In this document: one piece after another, positions 31,175-39,569 of the stretch
Layout of the letters: each line of letters starts with the position of its first letter
How positions within the stretch are numbered: the first letter of the stretch is position 1
NCBI RefSeq assembly: GCF_020400825.1
Contig: NZ_JAINVH010000046.1
Span: 1-50,119 of the forward strand
Origin: Streptomyces sp. HPF1205
GTDB taxonomy: Bacteria; Actinomycetota; Actinomycetes; Streptomycetales; Streptomycetaceae
DNA: 50,119 bases
Reading direction: 5' to 3'
The notes under the pieces: model-generated
What the model was told of the DNA's origin: nothing
What the model saw: only the letters and a program-made list of their open reading frames with translations
Databases searched by the model: none
Made by a program: the position numbers and the translations under genes

Positions 31175-34015
31175 GTGGACAGGTTCGGGAGGCGGCGGCG
31201 ACCTGTCGGCGGCCCGGTCGCCGGGCAGTCGCCGATGCGCGGCCGGGACGGCGAACTCGCTTTCATCGACGCACGACTTGACGCGCTCGTCCGCGGCCGC
31301 GGCGGGATCGTGTGGGTGGAGGGCGCGCCGGGCAGCGGCAAGACCCGGATCCTGGAGGAGGCCTACGCGGCCGCGGTACGGCGGGGCCTACGGGCGTTCC
31401 GGGGAGGCGCGGATCCGGACGAGCACTTCGTACCGCTCGGTCCGCTGCTGGAGGGCCTGTCGACCGTGGCGCCCCTGCTCGACCTGGCGAAGGTGCGGGA
31501 GCTGACCGCGTCACCCGACCAGCGGTTCTGGCTGCTCCAGGAGCTGCAGGACCGGCTGGAGCAGACGGCCCTGGACACGCCGCTGCTGATCGTCCTCGAC
31601 GACGTGCAGTGGTGCGACGACCTGACGCTGCTGTCCCTGCGGACCCTCACGGCCAGGGTCTCCTCGCACGCGATCCTGTGGCTGGTGGCCGTGCGCAGCG
31701 GACCGCTGACCTCGCCGGTGCGGATCACGCTGGACCGGCTCCGGCAGGCCGGCGCGGACGAGTTGCGCCTGGGCCCGCTCACGGACGAGGCGGTCGCCCA
31801 GGTCGCCGAGGACATACTGGGCGCGGCTCCCGACGCCGGCGTCCTGCATGCCGCCCGCCGGGCCGAGGGCGTGCCGCTGCTGCTGGTGGAACTGCTCGGC
31901 GGGCTGCGCGACGAGGACGCGGTGGTCGTCGAGAACCAGGTGGCACGGCTGTCGCGCGGCATGATCCCCGAGCGGCTGCGCTCCTCCGTGCGGCGGCGTG
32001 TCGACCAGCTCCCCGAAGCGGCGCGGGAGGTCGTGCGGACGGCCTCCGCGGTGGGCCGCACCGTCCCCATCGACCTGCTGGCCGAGCTGATGGGCGTACC
32101 CGCGGCGACGCTGATCGCACCCGTGCGGGAGGCCATCGACGCCGACCTCCTCGTCGAGCGGGACGGCCGTCTGCGGTTCCGCCACGACCTGATCCGCGAG
32201 GCCGTCGACGACGGACTGCCCGTCTCCGTCCGCCGGGCGCTGCGGCGGCACGCCGCCGACGTGCTGCTGGCCCGCGGCGCGCCCGTGGTCGAGACCGCCA
32301 CGCTGCTGGCCGACAGCGCGGACGCCGGCGACCGCTCGGCCGTCGACCTGCTGCGGGCCGCCGCGGCGGAACTCGCGGCCACCGCGCCCTCCTCGGCGGC
32401 CGAACTCAGCGGCCGGGCGCTGGAACTCACCGCCGACAGCGCCCCCGAGCGCTCCGCGATCGTCGCCGAGACGATCCTGCTGCTCTGGCAGGCCGGGCAG
32501 GCCGCGCGGGCCCGGGCGCTGGGCGACTCGGCACTGCCCGGCGGCATGCGGCCGCACGACGAAGCCCGTGTGCGGCTCAACCTGGCGCGTATCTCCAGCC
32601 AGTACGACTTCACCGAGGCCGTACGGCAGGCACGTACCGGCGCGGCGCTGCCCGGCGTCCCGGCCGCCCTGCGGGCCCAACTGCTGGCGCTGCTGTGCCT
32701 GAACCTGTCGATGGCGGGCGACATGGAGGCGGCGGCGTGCGCGGTGGCCGAGGCGCTGGAGTGCGCGGCGCGGGCGCGGGACCGTGTCGCCGAGGCCACC
32801 GCGATCACCGTCCACTCGGTGGTGCTCTTCTACCGGATGGACTGGGACGAATCGTTTCGGCAGGCGGACCGGGCCGCGGCCCTGGCTGCCGGTCTCGGGA
32901 TCGCGCGCTCCTTGTGGGTGCCGGAGGCGCTGTGGACGACGTTCCTGCTCAACGCGGCGGGGCGCTCGGCCGAGGCGCTCGCGGCGTCCGCAGCGGGCGT
33001 GCGCGGCGCCCGGCGGCAGGGGCAGGCCGCAGCCATGCTGTTGTGGCTCATGAGCCGTTCCCGGACCCTCCTGGACGCGGGGAGGCTGGCCGACGCCCGG
33101 GCCGAGGCGGAAGGCGCGTCGGCCATGGTCGACGAACTCGGCATGGGCAACCTCGCCGACGTCACGCTGCTGTACACGCTGGTGCGCGTCGCTCTCCACA
33201 CGAACGACCTGGAGACCGCCCGCGCCCTCGTCGGCCGGGGCCGGCGGATGCTGAGCGACCAGGCGCCCCTGGTCCGCAACGTGGGCTCGTGGATGGCCGC
33301 CCTGCTGGCGGACCACGAGGGCCGCCCCGAGCACGCCATGGCGCTGCTCGACGAGGCGGTGGAGGCGCTCACCGGACAGCGGCCCTGGCTGGCCGGCCCG
33401 GACGATCCCGCCGACATGCCCGTCTTCGTCCGCATGGCGTTGCGGGCCGGCGCCGCCGAGCGCGCCGGGACGGCGGTACGCGTGGCCGAACGCCGGGCCG
33501 AGTTCAACCCCGGTTTCCCGATCCTCGCGGCCGCGGCGGCCCACGCCCGCGGCCTGCTCGACAACGATCTCGGTCACCTCCTGCGCGCGGTCCGCCTGTA
33601 CGAGGAGTGCCCCAGGCTCCTGCCCAGGGCGTCGGCACTGGAGGACGCCGGGCGCAAGCTGGCCGCCACGCGCGCCTACGAGGCCGTTCCGCACCTCGAC
33701 GCGGCCCTCGCCCTCTACACCGAGGCGGGCGCGGAACGGGACGCCGCGCGGGTGCGCCGCCGCCTGCGGCAGGCGGGCGTCCGGCGGCCCGCCGCCTCGC
33801 CGGGACCGGTGAAGGGGTGGCCGGAGCTGACCGCCTCGGAGGTGGGCGTGGTGCGGCTGGTCGCGCAGGGCCTGACGAACCGGCAGGCCGCGCAGCGCCT
33901 CTCCTTGTCGCCGCACACGGTGAGCTCGCACCTGCGGCGCGCCTTCACCAAGCTCGACATCACCTCGCGCGTGGAGCTGGCCCGGTTGGTGCGGGACCGT
34001 GACAGCGGACAGTGA
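31175..34015 (+). CDS. LAL-family LuxR transcriptional regulator (AAA ATPase)
   Basis: A 946-residue large LuxR-type regulator. Walker A GAPGSGKT is at residues 50-57 and Walker B LLIVLDDVQWCDD about 137-149. A helical TPR-like middle spans ~400-860, and the C-terminal LuxR domain has LTASEVGVVRLVAQGLTNRQ and LSPHTVSSHLRRAFTKLDI. The start is GTG 31175 with only a weak GAGG upstream; a plausible promoter (TACAGA near 31106) would give a ~55-base leader. These proteins activate secondary-metabolism or sugar genes when bound to ATP and an inducer. It lies next to an AraC regulator, but the controlled genes are not evident. Confidence 0.92.
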   Translation: MDRFGRRRRPVGGPVAGQSPMRGRDGELAFIDARLDALVRGRGGIVWVEGAPGSGKTRILEEAYAAAVRRGLRAFRGGADPDEHFVPLGPLLEGLSTVAPLLDLAKVRELTASPDQRFWLLQELQDRLEQTALDTPLLIVLDDVQWCDDLTLLSLRTLTARVSSHAILWLVAVRSGPLTSPVRITLDRLRQAGADELRLGPLTDEAVAQVAEDILGAAPDAGVLHAARRAEGVPLLLVELLGGLRDEDAVVVENQVARLSRGMIPERLRSSVRRRVDQLPEAAREVVRTASAVGRTVPIDLLAELMGVPAATLIAPVREAIDADLLVERDGRLRFRHDLIREAVDDGLPVSVRRALRRHAADVLLARGAPVVETATLLADSADAGDRSAVDLLRAAAAELAATAPSSAAELSGRALELTADSAPERSAIVAETILLLWQAGQAARARALGDSALPGGMRPHDEARVRLNLARISSQYDFTEAVRQARTGAALPGVPAALRAQLLALLCLNLSMAGDMEAAACAVAEALECAARARDRVAEATAITVHSVVLFYRMDWDESFRQADRAAALAAGLGIARSLWVPEALWTTFLLNAAGRSAEALAASAAGVRGARRQGQAAAMLLWLMSRSRTLLDAGRLADARAEAEGASAMVDELGMGNLADVTLLYTLVRVALHTNDLETARALVGRGRRMLSDQAPLVRNVGSWMAALLADHEGRPEHAMALLDEAVEALTGQRPWLAGPDDPADMPVFVRMALRAGAAERAGTAVRVAERRAEFNPGFPILAAAAAHARGLLDNDLGHLLRAVRLYEECPRLLPRASALEDAGRKLAATRAYEAVPHLDAALALYTEAGAERDAARVRRRLRQAGVRRPAASPGPVKGWPELTASEVGVVRLVAQGLTNRQAAQRLSLSPHTVSSHLRRAFTKLDITSRVELARLVRDRDSGQ

Positions 34016-34156
34016 CCGCTTCGTATCCCACGCCGGCTTCCCGGGCCTTGGCCGACCGTGGGATGTGCGGGCGCGCGCGGCCCGCCACAGTGGTGACCTA
34101 CGCCATGAACGCCATGAAGGCTGTGAACGCCGTGCAGCCGGAAGGGGACGGGGGAC

Positions 34157-35149
34157 ATGACGCCGATCGCATCTCCACCCGAGGAGGACCGCTTCGCCGG
34201 CAGCCTCCTCACCACGGCCGCCGTGCCCGCCGGCCGACGGCGGGAGTACTGGCGCGAGGCGCTGTCCCGGACCTTCGGCGCGGTGGACATGTCCGTCCCC
34301 GAGGAGGTGACCGCGGGAACGATCCGGACGGCGGCCCTCGGCGGGCTCAGGGCCACCAGGGTGGACGGCGATCCACTGGAGGCCCGGCGCACCCGGCGGC
34401 TCATCGCGCGGGGCGACGAGGACGGGTTCGTGGTCGTCAAGCTGCTCAGCAAGGGGGTCGCCAGGATCGAGCAGGACGCGCGCGAGGTGGGCGTGAACCC
34501 CGGCGAGGTGTTCATCTACGACATGGCGCGGCCGCTGCGGCTGGTCCTGCCCGAGTGCTTCCAGACGAAGTCCCTCGTCCTGCCGCGGGAGGCCCTGGGT
34601 CTGGACGAATCGGACCTGAGCCGCATCACGGCCTCGCCTTTCCGTTCCGACACGGCACCGGGCGCGCTGCTGTCCGTCCTCGTGTCGCAACTTGCGGACA
34701 CCGCGGGATCGTACCGGCCCGGCACGGCCGAGTTGCTCGCCCGCAAGGCGGCGGACCTGGTGACCGTCCTGGCCGAGGAACGGCTCGGCAGGGCGTCCGG
34801 ACGGACGGAGGGCCGCGACGAGGCGATGCGCCTGCGCATCCGTGCGTTCATCGGCCGCAACCTCGCCGATCCCGGCCTGACCCCGCAGACCCTCGCCCGG
34901 GCCCACCACATCTCGGTGCGCTACCTGCACAAGATATTCGAGGCCGAGGACACCACCGTCAGCCGCTTGATCCGCAGCCGCCGCCTCGAAGCGTGCCGGC
35001 AGGACCTGATCCGCCGGGAGAACGCGAACCGCACCATCGTCGCGGTGGCGCGGCAGTGGGGCTTCACCAGCGCCTCCCACTTCAGCCGGGTCTTCCTGGC
35101 CGCCTACGGGATGTCCCCCGGCGAGTGGCGCGCGGCCCACCGGCCGTAG
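34157..35149 (+). CDS. AraC-family transcriptional regulator
   Basis: A 330-residue regulator with an N-terminal AraC-like ligand-binding domain (YWREALSRTFGAVDM, then FVVVKLLSKGVARIEQDARE and PGEVFIYDMARPLRLVL) and a C-terminal double helix-turn-helix (IGRNLADPGLTPQTLARAHH, RSRRLEACRQDL, AVARQWGFTSASHFSRVF, YGMSPGEWR). It belongs to the OxyR-independent ThcR/AlkS-like group that often controls monooxygenase or hydrolase genes. The start ATG 34157 follows GAAGGGG. A short run of ATG/GTG-AACGCC units occurs just upstream in the leader. It is convergent with the DUF1275 gene (24 bp apart). Confidence 0.92.
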   Translation: MTPIASPPEEDRFAGSLLTTAAVPAGRRREYWREALSRTFGAVDMSVPEEVTAGTIRTAALGGLRATRVDGDPLEARRTRRLIARGDEDGFVVVKLLSKGVARIEQDAREVGVNPGEVFIYDMARPLRLVLPECFQTKSLVLPREALGLDESDLSRITASPFRSDTAPGALLSVLVSQLADTAGSYRPGTAELLARKAADLVTVLAEERLGRASGRTEGRDEAMRLRIRAFIGRNLADPGLTPQTLARAHHISVRYLHKIFEAEDTTVSRLIRSRRLEACRQDLIRRENANRTIVAVARQWGFTSASHFSRVFLAAYGMSPGEWRAAHRP

Positions 35150-35173
35150 TCGTGCCCACTCCCCCGCCGGGGC

Positions 35174-35908
35174 TCACGCCGGCCGGACCCACGGGGCGCC
35201 GGCGGTCGAGAGGCGGTGGACGGTCACGGACGTGCCCGCGAGGAGCAGCGCGGCGAGACCGAGCGCGAGGACGAGGCGGCCGTGCAGGACGAGTCCGGCG
35301 CCGGCCAGGGCCCCGAGGAACATCGCCAGCACGGACAGGATCCGCCGGCCGGGCCGCGGCGCCGCGCCCCCGGCCGGGCCGGAGTCCGCGGCCAGGCCCG
35401 TCAGGGTCAGCGTCAGTACGGTGGTGGTCAGGTCGGGGACGCCGAGACGGCGGACGGCGGCGTTCTGCAGGCCCATGCCGAGTCCCAGGAGCACGATCAG
35501 GGTGTACCGGACGCCGGGGCCGACCCGCCCGTCCGCCACCGCGGCGACCACCACGGCCCCCGCGACGAGGAGCGTCTGCGCGCCCGTCGACATCCTCAGC
35601 AGGTGACCGCGGTGGCCGGCGAACCGGGTGCCGAGCCTGCCGCCGGCCAGGGCGCCGCAGAGGAACGCGGTCATCGCGACGACGGAGGCGAGTGCGGACA
35701 GGCCCTGGGCGCCGGCGAGCGCGAACCCCAGGAAGACCACGTTGCCGGTCATGTTCGCGACGAAGACATGGCCGAGGGTCAGATAGCTCACGGCGTCGAC
35801 CAGGCCGGTGACCACGGTCAGGACCAGCATGAGGGGCGGCAGGGGCCCGTCACGGTCCGCCCGGGCGGGCACGAGAGTGCGGGCCGCGTCGCTCAGCAGC
35901 CTGTGCAT
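35174..35908 (-). CDS. DUF1275 (YoaK-type) membrane protein
   Basis: A 244-residue protein with about six membrane helices. The DUF1275 signatures are LVLTVVTGLVDAVSYLTLGH, VFVANMTGNVVFLGFAL and GLQNAAVRRLGVPDLTTTVLT. The family is widespread and poorly characterised; members are integral inner-membrane proteins of unknown transport activity. ATG 35908 follows GAAGGGGA. The gene is convergent with the AraC gene and divergent from the alpha/beta hydrolase at 36177, with a 268-bp intergenic region containing a CTGTGCGCGCACAG palindrome. Confidence 0.9.
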   Translation of the reverse strand: MHRLLSDAARTLVPARADRDGPLPPLMLVLTVVTGLVDAVSYLTLGHVFVANMTGNVVFLGFALAGAQGLSALASVVAMTAFLCGALAGGRLGTRFAGHRGHLLRMSTGAQTLLVAGAVVVAAVADGRVGPGVRYTLIVLLGLGMGLQNAAVRRLGVPDLTTTVLTLTLTGLAADSGPAGGAAPRPGRRILSVLAMFLGALAGAGLVLHGRLVLALGLAALLLAGTSVTVHRLSTAGAPWVRPA

Positions 35909-36012
35909 ACGGTTCCCCTTCGATCCCGGCCGGCGGGCGGCGCGGCACGTGGTCCCACAGTGCACCGCTTCCGGCCGCGTTCCGGAAGTCTTCCGCGCGG
36001 CCACCGGCGCGT

Positions 36013-36045
36013 CTGTGCGCGCACAGGACACAGGCCGTGCGCGCA
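36013..36045. promoter_or_regulatory. Paired GTGCGCGCA elements, candidate operator
   Basis: A perfect 14-bp palindrome CTGTGCGCGCACAG (36013-36026) is followed by a second GTGCGCGCA (36037-36045). The two nine-base cores (36015 and 36037) are 22 bp apart, two helical turns. They lie between DUF1275 and the hydrolase operon and could be a dimer-pair operator. Confidence 0.45.
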
Positions 36046-36176
36046 GGGGCAATCGCGGTGCGCCCCGGCGGCCTAGCGTCGCGCGCAGAGGTTCCGGATC
36101 GTCCCCGCGACCGCCGGCCGTACCGCCGCGAAGCGGGCGTACCCGTGAACCGCCGAGGAGAGCTGAGGAGACACGT

Positions 36177-37157
36177 ATGCCCGAATCCGTCCAGCCGGTT
36201 CAGCCGGTCAAGCCGGTGCTGGAGCCGGCGGCGGCCGCCTTCGCGCAGGCCACCGCCGATCCGCCCTACCTGTTCGACCTGCCCCCGGCGGAAGGGCGCA
36301 AGGCGGTCGACGACGTGCAGTCCGGGGAGATCGGGAAGCCGCAGGTCGACGAGGAGTGGGTCACCGTCTCGGGCGGTCCGACGGGCAGTGTCCGGGCCCG
36401 CGTCGTCAAGCCCGCGGGCGCCGAGGGGACCCTGCCGGTGATCCTCTACATCCACGGCGCCGGCTGGGTGTTCGGCAACGCCCACACCCACGACCGCCTC
36501 GTTCGCGAACTGGCCGTCGGCGCGGGCGCGGCCGTGGTCTTCCCCGAGTACGACCTGTCGCCCCAAGCGCGCTACCCCGTCGCCATAGAGCAGAACTACG
36601 CCGTCGCCCAGTGGGTCGTGCGGCAGGGCTCCGCCAAGGGCCTGGACGGCACGCGGCTGGCCGTGGCCGGGGACTCCGTCGGGGGCAACATGAGCGCCGC
36701 GCTGACCCTCATGGCCAAGGAGCGCGGCGACGTCCCCCTGGTGCAGCAGGTGCTGTTCTACCCGGTCACCGACGCGAGCTTCGACACCACTTCGTACCAC
36801 CAGTTCGCCACCGGCTACTTCCTGCGCCGTGACGGCATGCAGTGGTTCTGGGACCAGTACACGACCGACGAGGCCGACCGCGCCCGCGTCACCGCCTCTC
36901 CGCTGCGTGCCACCACCGAGGAGCTGAGCGGCCTGCCCCCGGCCCTTGTCATCACCGGCGAGGCCGATGTGCTGCGCGACGAGGGCGAGGCGTACGCGAA
37001 CAAGCTCCGGGAGGCGGGTGTGCCCGTCACCGCCGTGCGGTTCCAGGGCATCATCCACGACTTCGTGATGCTCAACGCGCTGCGCGAGACGCATGCCGCG
37101 CAGGCCGCCATCACGCTGGCCGCCGGCACCCTGCGCGCCGCGCTGCACGCCGCCTGA
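36177..37157 (+). CDS. Alpha/beta hydrolase of the hormone-sensitive lipase type
   Basis: A 326-residue esterase. The oxyanion motif is HGAGW (His93; the usual HGGG has Ala for one Gly), the nucleophile is Ser167 in AGDSVGGNM, the acid Asp264 in ITGEADVLRDEG and the base His294 in GIIHDFVM, all in the HSL order. It should hydrolyse short-chain esters. The N-terminus (PVQPVKPVLEPAAAAFAQ) has the typical cap region; there is no signal peptide, so it is cytoplasmic. ATG 36177 follows GAGGAG. A second hydrolase follows 152 bp later, separated by a 9-bp tandem-repeat tract. Confidence 0.93.
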   Translation: MPESVQPVQPVKPVLEPAAAAFAQATADPPYLFDLPPAEGRKAVDDVQSGEIGKPQVDEEWVTVSGGPTGSVRARVVKPAGAEGTLPVILYIHGAGWVFGNAHTHDRLVRELAVGAGAAVVFPEYDLSPQARYPVAIEQNYAVAQWVVRQGSAKGLDGTRLAVAGDSVGGNMSAALTLMAKERGDVPLVQQVLFYPVTDASFDTTSYHQFATGYFLRRDGMQWFWDQYTTDEADRARVTASPLRATTEELSGLPPALVITGEADVLRDEGEAYANKLREAGVPVTAVRFQGIIHDFVMLNALRETHAAQAAITLAAGTLRAALHAA

Positions 37158-37218
37158 CGCGGCCCCTGGCACCCGCGAGGCGGCCCGAGACACCCGCTGG
37201 GCCTGCCGGACCCGCAAA

Positions 37219-37290
37219 CCCGAGACACCCGTAGCACCCGTAGCACCCGTAGCACCCGAGATACCCGAAATACCCGAAATACCTGAGACA
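37219..37290. repeat. Eight 9-bp tandem repeats between hydrolase genes
   Basis: Eight consecutive 9-bp units run from 37219 to 37290: CCCGAGACA, three CCCGTAGCA, CCCGAGATA, two CCCGAAATA and CCTGAGACA. The tract fills most of the 152-bp gap between two alpha/beta hydrolase genes. It should be length-variable by slippage and may affect the leader of the second gene. Confidence 0.92.
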
Positions 37291-37309
37291 CATGGGAGAG
37301 AGCCCTGCC

Positions 37310-38029
37310 ATGACCACTTCCACGCCCACCGTCGTTCTCGTCCACGGCGCCTTCGCCGACGCGGCCAGTTGGTCCGGGGTCATCACCGAGTTGCAGGGCC
37401 ACGGCGTCGCCGTCGTCGCTCCGCCCAACCCGCTGCGCGGACTTGCCGCCGACGCCGCGTACGTCGCCTCCGTGGCCTCTCAGATCGACGGCCCCGTCAT
37501 TCTGGTCGGCCACTCCTACGGCGGCGCGCTCATCACCGTGGCCGGCACCACCGAGAACGTGGTCGGGCTCGTCTACGTGGCCGCCTACGTCTTGGAGGAA
37601 GGCGAGAGCCTCGGCGAGCTGCAGGGCCGGTTCCCCGACAGCCCGCTGGTCAGCAACCTGCGGCAGGCCACCTACCCCGTCGAGGGCGGGGAGCCCGCGG
37701 TCGAGGTCACCATCGCGCCCGAGGCGTTCCCGGACGTCTTCGCCGCCGACGTGCCCGCCGACGTCACGAAGGTCCTGGCCGTGGCCCAGCGGCCGCTGGC
37801 CGCCGCGGCGTTCGGCGAGAAGGCCACCGCGGCCGCGTGGCGGACCAAGCCGTCGTGGGCCCTGGTGGCCGGCGCCGACCACGCGATCAACCCCGACGTC
37901 GAGCGTTTCGGCGCCGAGCGGGCCTCGGCGACGGTCGTCGAGGTCGACGGTGCCTCGCACGCGGTCGCCCTGTCCCAGCCGAAGCAGGTCGCCGACCTGA
38001 TCCTGGCGGCGGTGCGCGCCACGAGCTGA
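37310..38029 (+). CDS. Alpha/beta hydrolase
   Basis: A 239-residue alpha/beta hydrolase of the esterase/haloperoxidase-like group starting at ATG 37310 after GGGAGAG. The oxyanion HGAFADAASW is near the N-terminus, nucleophile Ser69 lies in VGHSYGG, the acid is probably the Asp in AGADHAINP and the base the His in DGASHAVAL. It has no signal peptide. It lies 152 bp after the HSL-type esterase and may form an operon with it; a strong 15-bp hairpin follows its stop codon. The substrate is unknown. Confidence 0.9.
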   Translation: MTTSTPTVVLVHGAFADAASWSGVITELQGHGVAVVAPPNPLRGLAADAAYVASVASQIDGPVILVGHSYGGALITVAGTTENVVGLVYVAAYVLEEGESLGELQGRFPDSPLVSNLRQATYPVEGGEPAVEVTIAPEAFPDVFAADVPADVTKVLAVAQRPLAAAAFGEKATAAAWRTKPSWALVAGADHAINPDVERFGAERASATVVEVDGASHAVALSQPKQVADLILAAVRATS

Positions 38030-38042
38030 GCCGGCGGGAGCG

Positions 38043-38090
38043 GCGGGGCCGCGCGGACGGACTCCCCGTACCGTCTCCGCGCGGCCCCGC
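38043..38090 (+). terminator. Strong 15-bp hairpin after hydrolase pair
   Basis: GCGGGGCCGCGCGGA (38043-38057) and TCCGCGCGGCCCCGC (38076-38090) pair perfectly over 15 bp with an 18-base loop, 14 bp after the hydrolase stop. It is an intrinsic terminator by position and strength. Confidence 0.8.
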
Positions 38091-38265
38091 AGGCCCGACG
38101 CGCCCGCTCCTTGCTCCGGAGCGCACGATTCCGACCCCTCGGCGCTGGTGGGAGACCCGGCGCGGCACACTTGAGGCAGCACCGCCGTAACGGCGCGGTG
38201 CCGTGGACGGGCCTCGCGAGGATTGGCTGCCCCAACCTCCGGCCCTGGAGCAACATGGAGCGCAA

Positions 38266-38730
38266 GTGGCCGACGAAGCGATGGGTGACGACGTCTACCA
38301 GCCGGACGGTTCCGAGGTGCAGGACGACGTCGGCCTGCTCGACGCCTCGGACACCCTGGACTACCGGGGCGGCGACCAGGCTCTGGACGAGGGCTACTCG
38401 CCCCCGGAGCGGCCCTGGGGCGTGGAGCACACCGGCGTCACGGCGTCGGAGCAGCGGCGGGGCGAGAGTCTGGACGAGCGGCTGTCGGAGGAGGTGCCGG
38501 ACATCGGTGTCCCCGAGGGCGACGGCATCGGGGACACGTGGGACACCGACGGTGAGCCCATCGACGACGAGGTGGGCGACGAGCGCGCCGGACGGCTGGT
38601 CGCGCCGGACGAGGGCAGCCACGCGATAACCGACTCGGACCTGCTCGCCTCCGACGTGGGGCTCGACGGCGCCGGGGCTTCCGCCGAGGAGGCCGCGATG
38701 CACCTGATCCCCGACTCCGAGACGTACTGA
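38266..38730 (+). CDS. DUF5709 acidic protein
   Basis: A 154-residue, very acidic, probably flexible protein. QPDGSEVQDDVGLLDASDTLDYRG and WGVEHTGVTASEQRRGESLDERL are the DUF5709 signature of actinobacterial proteins. There is no signal peptide or membrane segment. I chose GTG 38266, with GGAG five bases upstream; ATG 38281 would remove five residues and has no ribosome site. Its function is unknown; relatives are often induced in stress or sporulation. The next gene is convergent. Confidence 0.85.
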   Translation: MADEAMGDDVYQPDGSEVQDDVGLLDASDTLDYRGGDQALDEGYSPPERPWGVEHTGVTASEQRRGESLDERLSEEVPDIGVPEGDGIGDTWDTDGEPIDDEVGDERAGRLVAPDEGSHAITDSDLLASDVGLDGAGASAEEAAMHLIPDSETY

Positions 38731-38794
38731 GGCCGCGCCCCGCCGCGCGAACGGGCGTCGGCACCCCGTGTCCGCGCCCGGGGCCCGGGCGGGC

Positions 38795-39373
38795 TCACTC
38801 GACCGGCGACGCGGCGGGGTCCGGTTCGATCCCGTACTCGGCGAGCCGGGCGAGGAGGTCACGGCGGTCGGTGCGGACGAGGCTGCCGCCGGTGAAGCGG
38901 GCATCGTCGGTGACCTCGGCGACGCAGCCCGCGGGCGGGCGGAAGGAGAGCGCGGCCTCGTCCGTGGCGAACTCGGCCTCGGCGAGGATCAGACCGTGCA
39001 GTGGCGGGTCGAAGACGTCGACGCCGAGCGGCGGAACGCTCAAGCGGGTCTTGGACAGCACCGCCGCCGGCAGCGAGGCGAGCAGGTCGTACTCGCTCCG
39101 GGACAGGTACGTGTTCGTGATCAGTCCCTGGACCGGCCCGGGCCGGCCGGCGGGCACCTTCTGGGTGAGCTTGTACTCGACGGTGCCGCGGTCCGGGCCC
39201 TCGACCCGCCGCAGGCGCAGGCGCGTTCCCGGCAGGTACCGGTCGGTGATCCGGCGTGTGGCGGTGACGGCAGACGCCGGGGGCGGTCCCGCCAGCAGGA
39301 ATCGTCTCTCGCGCTCGATCCGCGCGTACTTGCCGCCGGCGACGGGTCCTGCCGCGTCACTCCGCTCGGTCAT
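38795..39373 (-). CDS. CYTH-domain protein
   Basis: A 192-residue CYTH-like protein. The N-terminal ARIERERRFLL matches the ExExK/R triphosphate-tunnel motif, LPGTRLRLRRVEG provides basic residues for phosphate, and VEYKLTQKV and IEPDP complete the barrel. CYTH proteins bind triphosphates or long-chain phosphates (thiamine triphosphatase, class IV adenylate cyclase, polyphosphate binding). The GC-rich ATG 39373 follows GAGGAGG. It is convergent with the DUF5709 gene and followed upstream by a DUF72 gene on the same strand 196 bp away. Its exact substrate cannot be told. Confidence 0.88.
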   Translation of the reverse strand: MTERSDAAGPVAGGKYARIERERRFLLAGPPPASAVTATRRITDRYLPGTRLRLRRVEGPDRGTVEYKLTQKVPAGRPGPVQGLITNTYLSRSEYDLLASLPAAVLSKTRLSVPPLGVDVFDPPLHGLILAEAEFATDEAALSFRPPAGCVAEVTDDARFTGGSLVRTDRRDLLARLAEYGIEPDPAASPVE

Positions 39374-39569
39374 GCCGCTGCCTCCTCGGGCCGTTCGTGT
39401 TCTGCGGGGACGCCGTGGAACCACCGCCGTCCGGGGGCCGGGACCGGGTCCCGGCCTGCGGAACGCCGCGGCGCTCACCGTACGGGAGAGCGCGGCGCCG
39501 CAGAAGGCCCGACCGGGACGGCCGCGCGGCCGTCCCGGTCGGCGGGCACGCGAGGGGCGGGCCGCGCCC

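Noticed and set aside
31511..35140. 1209-codon minus-strand open frame
   Set aside because: It is antisense to the LAL and AraC genes. High GC removes stop codons on the opposite strand; there is no start site or homology.
37093..38190. Plus-strand frame translating the 9-bp repeat as Pro-Glu-Ile units
   Set aside because: It overlaps two well-supported hydrolase genes in another frame; the repeat peptide is incidental.
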